A stretch of DNA of 64,000 nucleotides. Origin: Saprospiraceae bacterium (GTDB lineage: Bacteria > Bacteroidota > Bacteroidia > Chitinophagales > Saprospiraceae). Of the stretch, positions 44,798 to 54,003 are shown piece by piece. The DNA lies in contig JANQSS010000068.1 in assembly GCA_028279185.1 (NCBI GenBank), positions 31,116-95,115 of the forward strand, given 5' to 3'. The notes under the pieces were generated by a model. The model did no database searches, was not told the DNA's origin, and was given only the letters and a program-made list of their open reading frames with translations. The first letter of the stretch is position 1, and each line of letters opens with the position of its first letter. A program made the position numbers and the translations under genes.

Positions 44798-47572
44798 CTA
44801 GTCCCCTATTACATGTACCTTTTCTGTCCATTTTTCATCGTCAATATAAATAGCGAGGTGATAAATACCTGTACTCAGATGTAATTGATGTAACGGAATA
44901 TTAATTTCATGATATCCTCTATCGAGATGATCATTGACATTGTTTAGCGACAGAAGTTGTTGGCCAAGACTACTATATAATTCAATAAGGACTTTTCGCG
45001 GTTGCTTAATACTCAATTCAACGGTTAACGTTGATCGAGTTGGATTTGGAAAAACACCTAAATTATATTTTTGTACAATGTTGTCCACCGCTGAAATACT
45101 TTCAAAATGCGCTATCAATGTATCTGCTGCGGTCAATTCAATGGTTGCCTTTCGTGTATTTATATCGGGTGCAATATTATTTCCACCTTTCGACTCCCAG
45201 TGACTAAAGGTGTATTCCTCTTCGTAATCCTTGCGTACCTTTCCTTTAATTTTATGCAGCATACCATCAAAGTATTCTCCAGTCCAGGGTAGAACTTCTT
45301 GTTCAAGGGTATTAAATTCTATTTCCCCTACAAGTGGTGGTTCGGTTATCAATGTAATTTTATGCGTTTGCGTCAACTCATCATGACAATTTATTAAGCC
45401 ATTGTCCAGAAAGGCACATCGCTCTAAGATAAATTCTCGCAATTCTTGCACATTGTTTTCCCACTCGGTCATAGTTCCACCCCATCTTTGAATCTGTCTT
45501 GGCATTTCGGGCCTTATTACGTCTATCATGCGATCGAGAGTCGAAATCATGTTGTCACATGAAAATGTCGTATTCATCATATCAGCATACCGCGAAAAAT
45601 ATAGTTGACGAAACTTCGGATTTTCTGTAAGTAACTTTAAAAATATTTTTTCATGTTTGCCTACATTTCCGGGAATGTCTACTAATTGATCTCCATCACC
45701 ACCACCCCCAGCAGCTATAGCATCATATAGATTCTGGCAAGACTGATCCCAGTCATAAAAACAACAAAATTGATCGGTTCGAAAAACAACTTGAACGATC
45801 GTATCTGTTGGCGGGTAAGGGCAACTACCATTTAATATTGTCGCGCAACTATCGGGATTCAATCCAGTCGTATCGCCTTCATTCCAAAAATCATCTACGA
45901 AATCCGATATATCTTCTAAGTCACACGGTTCTGCCGTCGGTGAAATATTTGGAACTCCTGAATAGTTTATATAATAATCGAACGTAGCATCGAGATCCCA
46001 TAAAATATATCCCCACTTTTTGTGATCGCCTTCTGGGTGGCGCCCTCGCCACCATCCGGTGTTATAGTTTAACCAATCGGAGGCCACGACGGATAAATTT
46101 ACCAGCATATAATCTATCAAACTGAGCATGTTAAGGCTATCTTCCGCTATTTCATAATTCGCCTCAATGCTCATATCATTTTCCAAAATAAAATCCCGAA
46201 AGTCAGTCCAATTATCCAAAGCCGCTTTCCCACCATATTCAACTTCTGTAGTCCCCCAAGTGGTTAGGTACTCAATATCATACTTACCTTGATCATAATA
46301 CTCATCCGTGTAATCATGATCCACGGGTCTTTCCCTCATACCATACACGCCCCAATATTGCCCATTCAAAAATAAAATGACTCTTTCAACTGCTCGAAGA
46401 TCCAACTTCATTCCGCCCTCCATCGCCAGCGTCTGCACATATTCATCACGAACGTGTGTACTGCCTTCGTGTTCGAGGTCGTCTATAGCTGGATAATTAT
46501 CATCTCCAGAATTTCGAAACATAAATTTTTGATACTCATCTCTATCACTGTAGGAAAACAATTCCGCATCCACGGCTTTTGAATAGCCCATTTCATCTCG
46601 AGATATCCAATCCAAACTGCGGTGCGGAAGCACCCAAGAATCTTGTCCGTGTCGATTTAAACTTCCAAAAGATGTCGCCTCACGTTCCTTCTCTAAATTA
46701 AAATATTCGAGAGAGCCAATAGGTATTAAATCACCATCGCCGCCTGCGAGTCCAAGTACATCATCAGCAGCCACCGAAAAGACGACCAGGGAGAAGTCTT
46801 CATTTATAAAATAGGTATTAAATTCAATCTTCCCAGGTAAAATACCATTATCGTTACTGAAAGCACGTGCCTTGACAACTGTCGTTTCATTAACAATTAT
46901 TGGATCCACATAAATAGCTGAGTTCGAAGTTGGATTTGTCCCGTCCGTCGTATATCGCAGTACAGCATTATCTTCATGATTAGTAATTGAAATGGTTTGT
47001 TGCGACGTATAAAACCCAGCCTCAACATCCATGGAAGGGGTCGCTGTGTATCCCTGGTGTTGAGCTGTTCCACTATTAGTTCGACCTGGGCTCGGATCCG
47101 TACAGACGACCCAATTCACTCCACCATCTGACGAACGGCATCTTGAATGCTCTACTAGTGTTAATTCCAGATCAAATGCTTCGATAATGTTTTCATTCTT
47201 ATCGGACAATAAAAGAATGTCCTTTCCTGTCGTTTGCGCTAATTTAAAATTTGTATGATGCTCTTGGTTTTTTACTAAATTTCGGCCCGAACAATAAAAT
47301 ACAATAAAACCATTCCCCGGAATTACCGTGTTTGAAGGTATTTCATATTTTCCAGGTTTACTTTCCTTATCAGAGAGATGATATCCGCTGATGTCTACTG
47401 GACTCGATGATGCGTTGTACAACTCAATCCAGTCCTCTGTTTTCCCAAACTCATCCATGAATGAATTCAAATTTGATGCCGAATATTCATTAATAATAAC
47501 CTGTCCCACCAATAGGTTTACACAAGCTAAGTGGCAAGCTATAAAACTTAAGCGTAAAACGTGTTTCCTCAT
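44798..47572 (-). CDS. Secreted CotH kinase family protein with LTD, chitobiase-like and T9SS sorting domains
   Basis: The 924-residue protein has a signal peptide (1-23), a lamin-tail domain (about 24-150; VIINEYSASNLNSFMDEFG, quoted in part), a chitobiase/hexosaminidase C-terminal-like domain (about 175-240; AVLRYTTDGTNPTSNSAIY), a CotH-type domain (about 330-640; FLNGQYWGVYGMRERPVDH and WGYILWDLDATFDYY, the latter with the Asp pattern of CotH active sites), and a T9SS type A sorting domain in the last ~75 residues (VFPNPTRSTLTVEL ... VHVIGD). CotH proteins are atypical kinases, so it is a possible extracellular kinase. It is the last gene of a four-gene operon. Confidence 0.92.
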   Translation of the reverse strand: MRKHVLRLSFIACHLACVNLLVGQVIINEYSASNLNSFMDEFGKTEDWIELYNASSSPVDISGYHLSDKESKPGKYEIPSNTVIPGNGFIVFYCSGRNLVKNQEHHTNFKLAQTTGKDILLLSDKNENIIEAFDLELTLVEHSRCRSSDGGVNWVVCTDPSPGRTNSGTAQHQGYTATPSMDVEAGFYTSQQTISITNHEDNAVLRYTTDGTNPTSNSAIYVDPIIVNETTVVKARAFSNDNGILPGKIEFNTYFINEDFSLVVFSVAADDVLGLAGGDGDLIPIGSLEYFNLEKEREATSFGSLNRHGQDSWVLPHRSLDWISRDEMGYSKAVDAELFSYSDRDEYQKFMFRNSGDDNYPAIDDLEHEGSTHVRDEYVQTLAMEGGMKLDLRAVERVILFLNGQYWGVYGMRERPVDHDYTDEYYDQGKYDIEYLTTWGTTEVEYGGKAALDNWTDFRDFILENDMSIEANYEIAEDSLNMLSLIDYMLVNLSVVASDWLNYNTGWWRGRHPEGDHKKWGYILWDLDATFDYYINYSGVPNISPTAEPCDLEDISDFVDDFWNEGDTTGLNPDSCATILNGSCPYPPTDTIVQVVFRTDQFCCFYDWDQSCQNLYDAIAAGGGGDGDQLVDIPGNVGKHEKIFLKLLTENPKFRQLYFSRYADMMNTTFSCDNMISTLDRMIDVIRPEMPRQIQRWGGTMTEWENNVQELREFILERCAFLDNGLINCHDELTQTHKITLITEPPLVGEIEFNTLEQEVLPWTGEYFDGMLHKIKGKVRKDYEEEYTFSHWESKGGNNIAPDINTRKATIELTAADTLIAHFESISAVDNIVQKYNLGVFPNPTRSTLTVELSIKQPRKVLIELYSSLGQQLLSLNNVNDHLDRGYHEINIPLHQLHLSTGIYHLAIYIDDEKWTEKVHVIGD

Positions 47573-47592
47573 GATATTTTAATTTTACTCCT

Positions 47593-48882
47593 TTAATAAA
47601 TTGAGATGTCTATATCTAAATAATTGCGTAGCGGTTCTGCGATAAGATTTCCATTTATTCCAAGCAATTGAATATATAAGTCGTAAATGTCCTTTTCGAC
47701 TTTTAACAGTTCAATTCTCTGTAGATGTAGTGTCTTTTTTAATGATATGTAGGATTGCATACCATCCATGCCACTTATGGTAAAACTGTCAATTATACTT
47801 GACAGGTTAAATTCTTTCTGATATTCACTCATCGACTCCCATTGGTCAACTTTATCCTGTAATTTTTTATATATCACCTGTAGATCACGTTCTACTCGGC
47901 TCTTAAGCAAAAGCATCTTTGTTTTTTCATCGACCAGATTCAATTTTGCTTCATTAATCCTATCCATATTTGAAGAAGGAAGCGGGATATTCAACCCAAG
48001 ACCGATGGACCATTCGTCACCGAATCCAACTTTATCTCTCCCTGTATATTTTATCTGGGTAAAATCCAAAATTCGCCGTCCCTGAGCAATTTCAATATCA
48101 CTATCCAGTTTATCGCGTGCTATTTTATTATTTTGGATTTTGTATTCAACCGGCATTATAACTTCGTCTTCACTATTTGCTGTCATAATGCCTGTAACAA
48201 TCGATTCTATTTGCGCAATTTGGATCCAATCATTCGTCTGAAGGTCTAAAACCCCCATTTCATCCGGGGCCATTAATTTTTGCCGGACATATGCCAAATC
48301 CCTCTTCAGTTTGTCCAGCTCCCGGCCAATATTTTGTTTTTCATCTTTAATCGTGATGAGTTTAATAATGTCGATGCGATCATCTTCCTGCATATGTGCC
48401 TTAATCACTTTTTCCTCGTCATTCAATAGGGTTCTTAAGTCCTCGTAGATAGGTATCAATGCTGCAGTATACTTCCATTCACAAATCTCTTGATACGCTT
48501 CTCGAATGAGTTGATTGTTTTCATGCGCCAAAGCCAATTCTACTTCTTCCATCATAAAATGGTTTTGGTCATTATATAACTTTCGAACACGATTTCCTAG
48601 AAAACTCATTCGAAGCACATACTCTTGTCGTCGGGTATCCCATTCCCTGGATTCCGTTCTGAATTCAAGTTTCTCTACATTTGAAACACTGCGTATGTCG
48701 ACTTGTGACAACAAGTTCGATCCTAATAGTTTGTGCCGAGCATTACTTCGCAAAATCTCCTCACTGGAAACACCTTCCGGATGAAATTGTGCCTGTCCAC
48801 GCATATAAAAACCGAATACAATCAATGTATAAACAAAACAATAGAACATTGATCTGTAATATTTTTTACCAAATCTCTTCAC
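47593..48882 (-). CDS. TolC/outer-membrane-efflux-like protein
   Basis: The 429-residue protein has a hydrophobic N-terminus (about residues 12-32, a probable signal peptide or anchor ending GQAQ) and long helices with heptad patterns typical of TolC-family channels: NHFMMEEVELALAHENNQL, ELDKLKRDLAYVRQKLMAP, MDRINEAKLNLVDEKTKML and DEWSIGLGLNIPLPSSNMD (a beta-barrel-like stretch). Sequence divergence from canonical TolC is large. It is expected to be the outer-membrane end of a conduit with the HlyD-like protein upstream (20 bases). Confidence 0.75.
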   Translation of the reverse strand: MKRFGKKYYRSMFYCFVYTLIVFGFYMRGQAQFHPEGVSSEEILRSNARHKLLGSNLLSQVDIRSVSNVEKLEFRTESREWDTRRQEYVLRMSFLGNRVRKLYNDQNHFMMEEVELALAHENNQLIREAYQEICEWKYTAALIPIYEDLRTLLNDEEKVIKAHMQEDDRIDIIKLITIKDEKQNIGRELDKLKRDLAYVRQKLMAPDEMGVLDLQTNDWIQIAQIESIVTGIMTANSEDEVIMPVEYKIQNNKIARDKLDSDIEIAQGRRILDFTQIKYTGRDKVGFGDEWSIGLGLNIPLPSSNMDRINEAKLNLVDEKTKMLLLKSRVERDLQVIYKKLQDKVDQWESMSEYQKEFNLSSIIDSFTISGMDGMQSYISLKKTLHLQRIELLKVEKDIYDLYIQLLGINGNLIAEPLRNYLDIDISIY

Positions 48883-48902
48883 CTTAATTACATTTTACAT
48901 TT

Positions 48903-49997
48903 TTAATGAAGGCTATTGTAGCGGCTCCTTTTTTCAATTGATTTTTGGCCCAACGTTAGTAAGCCAAACCAATTTCCATATGTACTTACCTCATTTTTGC
49001 TTTGCAGATTTAATATTACTTTTTCCTTTTGCAAAAAAGGATTAATCTCCGGAACCCTAATAAGTACTTCCCTGCCATATGTTTTTACGAGCGGATCTTT
49101 TCTCAACCTCTCCGGTATTTCGACAATTCGTGAGCCTAGACCGATTACTGTTCCATTTACTTTCAGCGTTGGATGCAGGCTTGACGACACCCGTAAACTA
49201 TCCCCTTCTGACACTTCCAAGATTGAACTTTCGTGCACAAAACCACGGACATAAGTGGGCGTTGGCTCATAAAAATTTAATACTGGATTAAAAGCACGTA
49301 CATGTTCTCCTTCTTTACACAATACGTTTCCTACTATTCCATTGTGAGGCGCTTTTATTTGCAGTCTTAGTTGTTCCTCATTATGATACTGAATACGATC
49401 TTCCAATTTTTGCTTTTCTGAGTCAAGCGGTCGTTTCAAATATTTCATCCGTTCTTTTACTGATGAAATTTCCGCATCAAGTGGTCCAATAGCGACTTGT
49501 CTGCTTTCCTTTAATAGCTTCAATTGATCTTGCAGTGCCTTGTTTTCTATCTTTTCGTCGGAGTTTTGATAACTTTCCATAGTTAACAACAACGCCTCCT
49601 CTCTTTTCAACTTTGATTCGAGCAACTGAATTTTATTATCGATAATTTGTAGTTCCGATAATTTTTTGGATTCTAATTCGGCCAGTCGCGCAATTAACCT
49701 GCCTTTCTCGTCAGTAAATTGATGGTTCAACTGTTCAATTCCCACATTCGCTTCTTGGATTTTTATATCAATATCATATCTATGGGCCTCGAGCAAAAGG
49801 TCATCTTTTTGTACACGCTGACCCGGCTCTACATGAATTTTTTCTATGTATATCGGAACATCATGACTTAATTCCGTTTCTTTATTTTCTGCGAATCCAT
49901 AGAACAATAACGAAGGATCGTGCATCGAAAAACTAATTTTTACGATGACGTATAATATTGGAATGACAGCCAGGTATAATACATTTATTTTTTTCAT
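48903..49997 (-). CDS. HlyD-type periplasmic adaptor protein
   Basis: The 364-residue protein is a membrane-fusion protein: one N-terminal membrane helix (about 5-24), a lipoyl-like half (DVPIYIEKIHVEPGQRVQKDD, quoted in part), a long coiled-coil hairpin (about 75-200, with LARLAELESKK-like and LESKLKREEALL heptads), the second lipoyl half (LQIKAPHNGIVGNVLCKEGE), and a beta-barrel/membrane-proximal domain. These adaptors normally connect an inner-membrane ABC or RND pump to TolC; no pump gene is present here. It lies 41 bases after DUF4956 and 20 before the TolC-like gene. Confidence 0.9.
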   Translation of the reverse strand: MKKINVLYLAVIPILYVIVKISFSMHDPSLLFYGFAENKETELSHDVPIYIEKIHVEPGQRVQKDDLLLEAHRYDIDIKIQEANVGIEQLNHQFTDEKGRLIARLAELESKKLSELQIIDNKIQLLESKLKREEALLLTMESYQNSDEKIENKALQDQLKLLKESRQVAIGPLDAEISSVKERMKYLKRPLDSEKQKLEDRIQYHNEEQLRLQIKAPHNGIVGNVLCKEGEHVRAFNPVLNFYEPTPTYVRGFVHESSILEVSEGDSLRVSSSLHPTLKVNGTVIGLGSRIVEIPERLRKDPLVKTYGREVLIRVPEINPFLQKEKVILNLQSKNEVSTYGNWFGLLTLGQKSIEKRSRYNSLH

Positions 49998-50038
49998 TGA
50001 ATGAGTTTAGGCGCAACTGTTCAGACTTACATTATTCA

Positions 50039-50734
50039 TTACAGCGATTTTATTGGTCGACTTTGGAATCGTACCGATGTTACATCAGCAAATTCACAAG
50101 CCTCTAGTGCACGATAGAAGTCGTTCCTATTTGACGAAGAACTTAGTAATACCTCATACTCGATGGATTTTAATCCGTTTTTCTTTGCGGATGAATAGTA
50201 TCGTTCGCGTAGTACGATCTTCTTTTTACAAAATTTTGAAAGCAAATCCTCAAATTTTACGGTTTCACTCACCTGTTGACGAATATCTACATTGACTAAT
50301 CCAATCAATCTGTCATTGTTATTAAATGAAGAAATGCGTAATAAAAATGCTGTTGCACAAAAACCAATTGTTCCAACTATTGCGATCACGAAGCCTAGAA
50401 CACCACAAGCTATACCGGCGGCAATCGCGCTAAACATAAATACGATGTTTCGTGGATTACGTAACGTTGTCCGAAATCGAATAATACTCAGAGCACCAAG
50501 CATGCCCAGCCCTCGTGCCACGCTATCCCCAATCGCCTGCATAATCATCGCTGCTACAATGGTAATCAGCACAAGCGCTTGTAAAAAGTGATCCGGACGA
50601 TCGACAGAACGAGATGTCTTTTCGTAAGTAAATGCTATTATAATACCTAAAAAAACAGCGCATAAAACGGTGAAAGCAATTGCCAGAAAGGTGGGGTTTT
50701 CAGAACTATACTGCAACGATGAAATATCAAACAT
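50039..50734 (-). CDS. DUF4956 family membrane protein
   Basis: The 231-residue protein has about four to five transmembrane helices (about 15-35, 55-70, 98-128) and the DUF4956 signature DSVARGLGMLGALSIIRFRTTLRNP, which I quote only in part, plus GVLGFVIAIVGT. The C-terminal ~85 residues (ISSFNNNDRLIGLVNVDIR onward) are a soluble, ferredoxin-like or ACT-like domain. DUF4956 proteins commonly occur with CotH and VTC-type polyphosphate polymerase genes; no VTC gene is present. First gene of the operon. Confidence 0.9.
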   Translation of the reverse strand: MFDISSLQYSSENPTFLAIAFTVLCAVFLGIIIAFTYEKTSRSVDRPDHFLQALVLITIVAAMIMQAIGDSVARGLGMLGALSIIRFRTTLRNPRNIVFMFSAIAAGIACGVLGFVIAIVGTIGFCATAFLLRISSFNNNDRLIGLVNVDIRQQVSETVKFEDLLSKFCKKKIVLRERYYSSAKKNGLKSIEYEVLLSSSSNRNDFYRALEACEFADVTSVRFQSRPIKSL

Positions 50735-50740
50735 AGTTTT

Positions 50741-50758
50741 TTTGTCTTACAAGACAAA
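50741..50758 (-). promoter_or_regulatory. 18-bp palindrome upstream of the CotH operon
   Basis: TTTGTCTT-AC-AAGACAAA is a perfect palindrome (8-base arms) starting 6 bases before the DUF4956 ATG at 50734. On the minus strand it is preceded by GACGTTTG, a 7/8 match to TAnnTTTG. It may be an operator or 5' untranslated hairpin for the operon. Confidence 0.4.
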
Positions 50759-50926
50759 CGTCATAAAAGCATAGGACGTTAGGGAAAATTTCTGCTTTTA
50801 TCGAAGGTCTCCATTCAAAGACAACAAAAACTTACCAAATCCCTAATCAAAAATTAAAAAACTATGAAAATTTATTCTAAAAGAGTGACTACTACGCATG
50901 CTATGTCAAGAGGATGTATGGTATCC

Positions 50927-51490
50927 TTAAACTGTCATAATGTCCTTTTCTTTTGCACTAATTATTTCCTCAACTTTCTTTGCATACGAATTGATCATAT
51001 TTTGGACTTCCTCTTCTTTTCGTTTTCCTCCATCTTCGGGGAACCCCGCCTTCACTTGCTTTTTTATAAAGTCCATAAGTTTATGACGTGCATTTCGAAG
51101 GCTAACTTTGGCATCTTCTCCCAGTGCCTTAGCTTGCTTGACGAGGTCTTTGCGTCGTTCCTCCGTTAGAGGAGGAATATTTAAGCGAATATTCTCCCCA
51201 TCGTTCATGGGTGTAATACCAAGGTTTGCTTCAAATATGGCTTTTTCAATCACCGACAGCATTGATTTTTCCCAAGGTTGGATATTGATCGTTCTGGCAT
51301 CTGTAGTGCTCACATTAGCTACCTGATGTAACGGTGTTTTGGATCCATAGTAATCGACGAGAACGCCATTTAACATGGAGGAAGATGCCTTGCCTGTGCG
51401 AATTTTAACCAGTTCGCGTTGTAAATGGTCGAGCGCTTCTTCCATATAATTTTTACCTTTTCCAATGTATGCGTTTATTTCATCAATCAT
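50927..51490 (-). CDS. frr: Ribosome recycling factor
   Basis: It splits post-termination ribosomes together with EF-G. The 187-residue protein has the full RRF layout: LQRELVKIRTGKASSSML (domain I helix), GVLVDYYGSKTPLHQVA, TINIQPWEKSMLSVIEKAI (domain II), PPLTEERRKDLVKQAK and the C-terminal helix. The length is normal. The neighbour upstream on the same strand is a zinc peptidase (57-base gap); pyrH, the common neighbour, is not in the window. Confidence 0.96.
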   Translation of the reverse strand: MIDEINAYIGKGKNYMEEALDHLQRELVKIRTGKASSSMLNGVLVDYYGSKTPLHQVANVSTTDARTINIQPWEKSMLSVIEKAIFEANLGITPMNDGENIRLNIPPLTEERRKDLVKQAKALGEDAKVSLRNARHKLMDFIKKQVKAGFPEDGGKRKEEEVQNMINSYAKKVEEIISAKEKDIMTV

Positions 51491-51546
51491 GTTCGCTGAA
51501 TTTTAATGTCTATAACTTTCGTGTAAAATCGATGGGCTAAAATAGC

Positions 51547-52224
51547 CTAATCTCCGGACCCCAGAAAACTCAAAGCCAGAAAAAGAAACATCACTAAGGA
51601 GGACAGCGCCGCAGCTACATACGTCATACCGGCCCACTTGAGTGCATCTTTTGCTCCTTCCAAGGAATCACTTACGGCATTGCCCGAATCTTCAAGCCAT
51701 TTTATAGCGCGATTGCTTGCATCAAACTCTACTGGTAGCGTGATTATGCTGAAGAGCGTCGTGACTAAGAATGAAAGTAATACGATGTAGAGCAGTTGCG
51801 GAAAGCTTCCAGCTAAAACCAAGGCTGCCATTAGCATCCACTGCTGAATAGTTGCGGCTGCCTTGACATATGGCACCATAGCACTTCTGAATTTCAAAAA
51901 CCCATAAGCATCTGCATGCTGAATGGCATGGCCACTTTCATGAGCGGCTACCGCTGCTGCCATAACAGAGCCGCTTCGATATATTGGTGGACTCAGCGTT
52001 ATTGTTCTGGACTGCGGATTGTAATGATCGCTCAGAAAGCCCTTACCCTCTTCCACTCGAACATCATGAATCCCATGTGCATGTAACATCTCAACCGCCA
52101 CTTGCGCTCCCGATTTTCGCCCCGGATTCGGCACCTGGCTGTACTTTTGAAATCGAGCCTTGAGCTGACCATTAACATACATACCCACCAGTGACAATAA
52201 TCCAATTAAAAGAAATAATCCCAT
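51547..52224 (-). CDS. Membrane zinc metallopeptidase (YugP-type)
   Basis: The 225-residue protein has an N-terminal membrane helix, then the zinc site HESGH (His95, Glu96, His99) in AAAVAAHESGHAIQHADAYG, a central pair of hydrophobic segments and a C-terminal membrane segment. This is the YugP/Zn_peptidase_2 family of membrane-bound zinc metalloproteases. LPVEFDASNRAIKWLEDSG is another conserved family element. Its substrate is unknown. It lies between frr and serS, all on the minus strand. Confidence 0.9.
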   Translation of the reverse strand: MGLFLLIGLLSLVGMYVNGQLKARFQKYSQVPNPGRKSGAQVAVEMLHAHGIHDVRVEEGKGFLSDHYNPQSRTITLSPPIYRSGSVMAAAVAAHESGHAIQHADAYGFLKFRSAMVPYVKAAATIQQWMLMAALVLAGSFPQLLYIVLLSFLVTTLFSIITLPVEFDASNRAIKWLEDSGNAVSDSLEGAKDALKWAGMTYVAAALSSLVMFLFLALSFLGSGD

Positions 52225-52326
52225 TTATATTAATTTATCTTTCTATGTAATTGACTATCGAACAAAAAAGTTCTCCAAGTCTACCATTCAATGGAAGAAC
52301 GGAGTTGTAGAAACGACAAAATATCC

Positions 52327-53604
52327 CTATTTTATTATAGATACTCCCATATACGGTTGCAGTACCTCAGGCACAATAATGCCATCTTCTGTTTGATTAT
52401 TTTCTAAGATGGAAGCGATAATCCTCGGTAGGGCCAAGGCACTTCCGTTTAACGTATGGGCGAGCACTTTCTTCTTACCCCTTCTAATGCGTAGTTTCAA
52501 CCGATTTGCTTGAAATGTCTCACAATTGGAAACGGAACTCACTTCAAGCCATCTGTCCTGTGCTGCGGAATACACTTCAAAGTCGTATGTCATCGTCGAG
52601 GCGAAGCCTAAGTCTCCACCACAAAGACGAACGATACGATACGGTAAGTTTAGTTTTTCGAGCAACCCTGCGACGTGTTCGACCATGCGATCAAGCGATT
52701 CATACGAAGTTTCAGGGCTTGCGATTTGGACAATTTCAACCTTATCGAATTGATGCAGGCGATTTAAGCCTTTTACATGGGCACCATACGAACCCGCTTC
52801 GCGTCTAAAGCAAGGTGTATAACTTGTTAATTTAATGGGTAATTCGTCTACCTCAACGATTTCGTTGCGGTATAAATTTGCAAGGGATAATTCAGAAGTC
52901 GGAATTAAAAATAGATTGTCCTTCACTACGTGATACATCTGACCTTCCTTATCAGGTAAATGTCCTGTTGCGCGAGCAGAATCTTCGTTCACCATCAAAG
53001 GTGGAACGAACTCTTGATAACCTGCTTGACCTGCTTGGTCCAGGAAAAAAGCGATTAAAGCACGTTGCAATTTAGCACCATGTCCCTTAAAAACAACAAA
53101 TCCTGACCCAGCCAATTTAGCACCTAGAGGTAAATCGATTAAATTATATTGATCTCCTAATTCCCAATGCGGTTTAGCATTGTCACTAAGTTGAGGCAGC
53201 TGTCCTGCCCAGGGTTTAATTAATTCATTTTCCGTATCATCCTTTCCTGGCTTGACCAGATCATGCGGAACATTTGGCAATTGCAACAAGTGAGCTTCTA
53301 GCTCTGATTTTATAGTTTTGGCTAAGTTGTCTTTGGCCTCAATATCCTCATTGATTGATTTGACCTCTTGCTTTTTTTTCTCCGCTTCAGATTGATTGCC
53401 AGACCTGAATAAATCACCGATGGATTTAGATATGGTGTTTCGTTGATGATTAAGCTCATCCAGGGCCACTTGTACGTCACGACGTTGTGTGTCAAGTGCA
53501 ATGATCTTGTCGACGCGGCCTATATCGTCTTCTTTCAAATTGCGTAATCGGAACCCTTTAATGAGCCGATCTTTATTGTTGTAAAAATGTTTTAATTCTA
53601 GCAT
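52327..53604 (-). CDS. serS: Seryl-tRNA synthetase
   Basis: It charges tRNA-Ser. The 425-residue class II synthetase has an N-terminal long coiled-coil arm (about 1-110), motif 2 in TSYTPCFRREAGSYGAHV, and motif 3 in NGSALALPRIIASILENNQ. SVSNCETFQANRLKLRIRRG is the conserved serine-binding segment. Start ATG at 53604. It is followed by the YugP-type peptidase on the same strand, with a 102-base gap. Confidence 0.97.
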   Translation of the reverse strand: MLELKHFYNNKDRLIKGFRLRNLKEDDIGRVDKIIALDTQRRDVQVALDELNHQRNTISKSIGDLFRSGNQSEAEKKKQEVKSINEDIEAKDNLAKTIKSELEAHLLQLPNVPHDLVKPGKDDTENELIKPWAGQLPQLSDNAKPHWELGDQYNLIDLPLGAKLAGSGFVVFKGHGAKLQRALIAFFLDQAGQAGYQEFVPPLMVNEDSARATGHLPDKEGQMYHVVKDNLFLIPTSELSLANLYRNEIVEVDELPIKLTSYTPCFRREAGSYGAHVKGLNRLHQFDKVEIVQIASPETSYESLDRMVEHVAGLLEKLNLPYRIVRLCGGDLGFASTMTYDFEVYSAAQDRWLEVSSVSNCETFQANRLKLRIRRGKKKVLAHTLNGSALALPRIIASILENNQTEDGIIVPEVLQPYMGVSIIK

Positions 53605-53671
53605 CTTGTTTTACTTGTATAACGGCTTAATTTCAATCGTTGGATTATTGTCATTTCATAAAAATTGATCG

Positions 53672-53679
53672 CAAAAGTA
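53672..53679 (-). promoter_or_regulatory. -7 element for serS
   Basis: TACTTTTG on the minus strand matches TAnnTTTG; transcription would start near 53665, about 60 bases before the ATG. No -33 TTG at the proper spacing; the palindrome at 53690..53699 lies just upstream. Confidence 0.4.
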
Positions 53680-53834
53680 AGCACAATTGCGCACGTGCGA
53701 CATGCGAACCACAGTCATGCCTAAAGACAAGGCGACCATAAAAATCGCCGTTTTGTGAAAGCAATGAAAATCTTAGCCGAGCGTTACAGCATAAAGGGAT
53801 ACATATACGTTTTGAACGGAAAGTAGTGAACAGC

Positions 53835-53864
53835 TTGTATTGTACGAAAAAAGAATTACATTTG
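53835..53864 (+). promoter_or_regulatory. Promoter for rho
   Basis: TTG (53835..53837), 19-base spacer, TACATTTG (53857..53864): a full match to the Bacteroidota primary-sigma -33/-7 consensus. Transcription would start near 53871, leaving a leader of about 133 bases before rho. Confidence 0.65.
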
Positions 53865-53892
53865 CCTTAGACAATTAAGGAATCAACCCTTG

Positions 53893-53973
53893 ATGCCTTT
53901 CATACCGTCTACCTTTTCCTTGTATACAGATAATAGAATCCTAATTAAGGAAGGTATAGCAACTCGATATTAA
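53893..53973 (+). other. Possible leader peptide upstream of rho
   Basis: A 26-codon frame begins ATG at 53893 within the predicted rho leader and ends TAA at 53973, 30 bases before the rho start. E. coli rho also has a leader peptide (rhoL) in an autoregulated leader, but there is no sequence-level evidence here that this frame is translated. Confidence 0.25.
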
Positions 53974-54003
53974 TATCATAATAAAAATATAAACAAGATT
54001 TAG

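Larger units (their letters stand above)
53605..54003. other. Divergent region between serS and rho
   Basis: It is 399 bases and carries the serS promoter element (53672..53679), a 10-bp palindrome CGCACGTGCG (53690..53699), a weak hairpin GGCGA/TCGCC near 53731-53749, the rho promoter (53835..53864), and the rho leader with a 26-codon open frame (53893..53973). No other gene seen. Confidence 0.5.
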
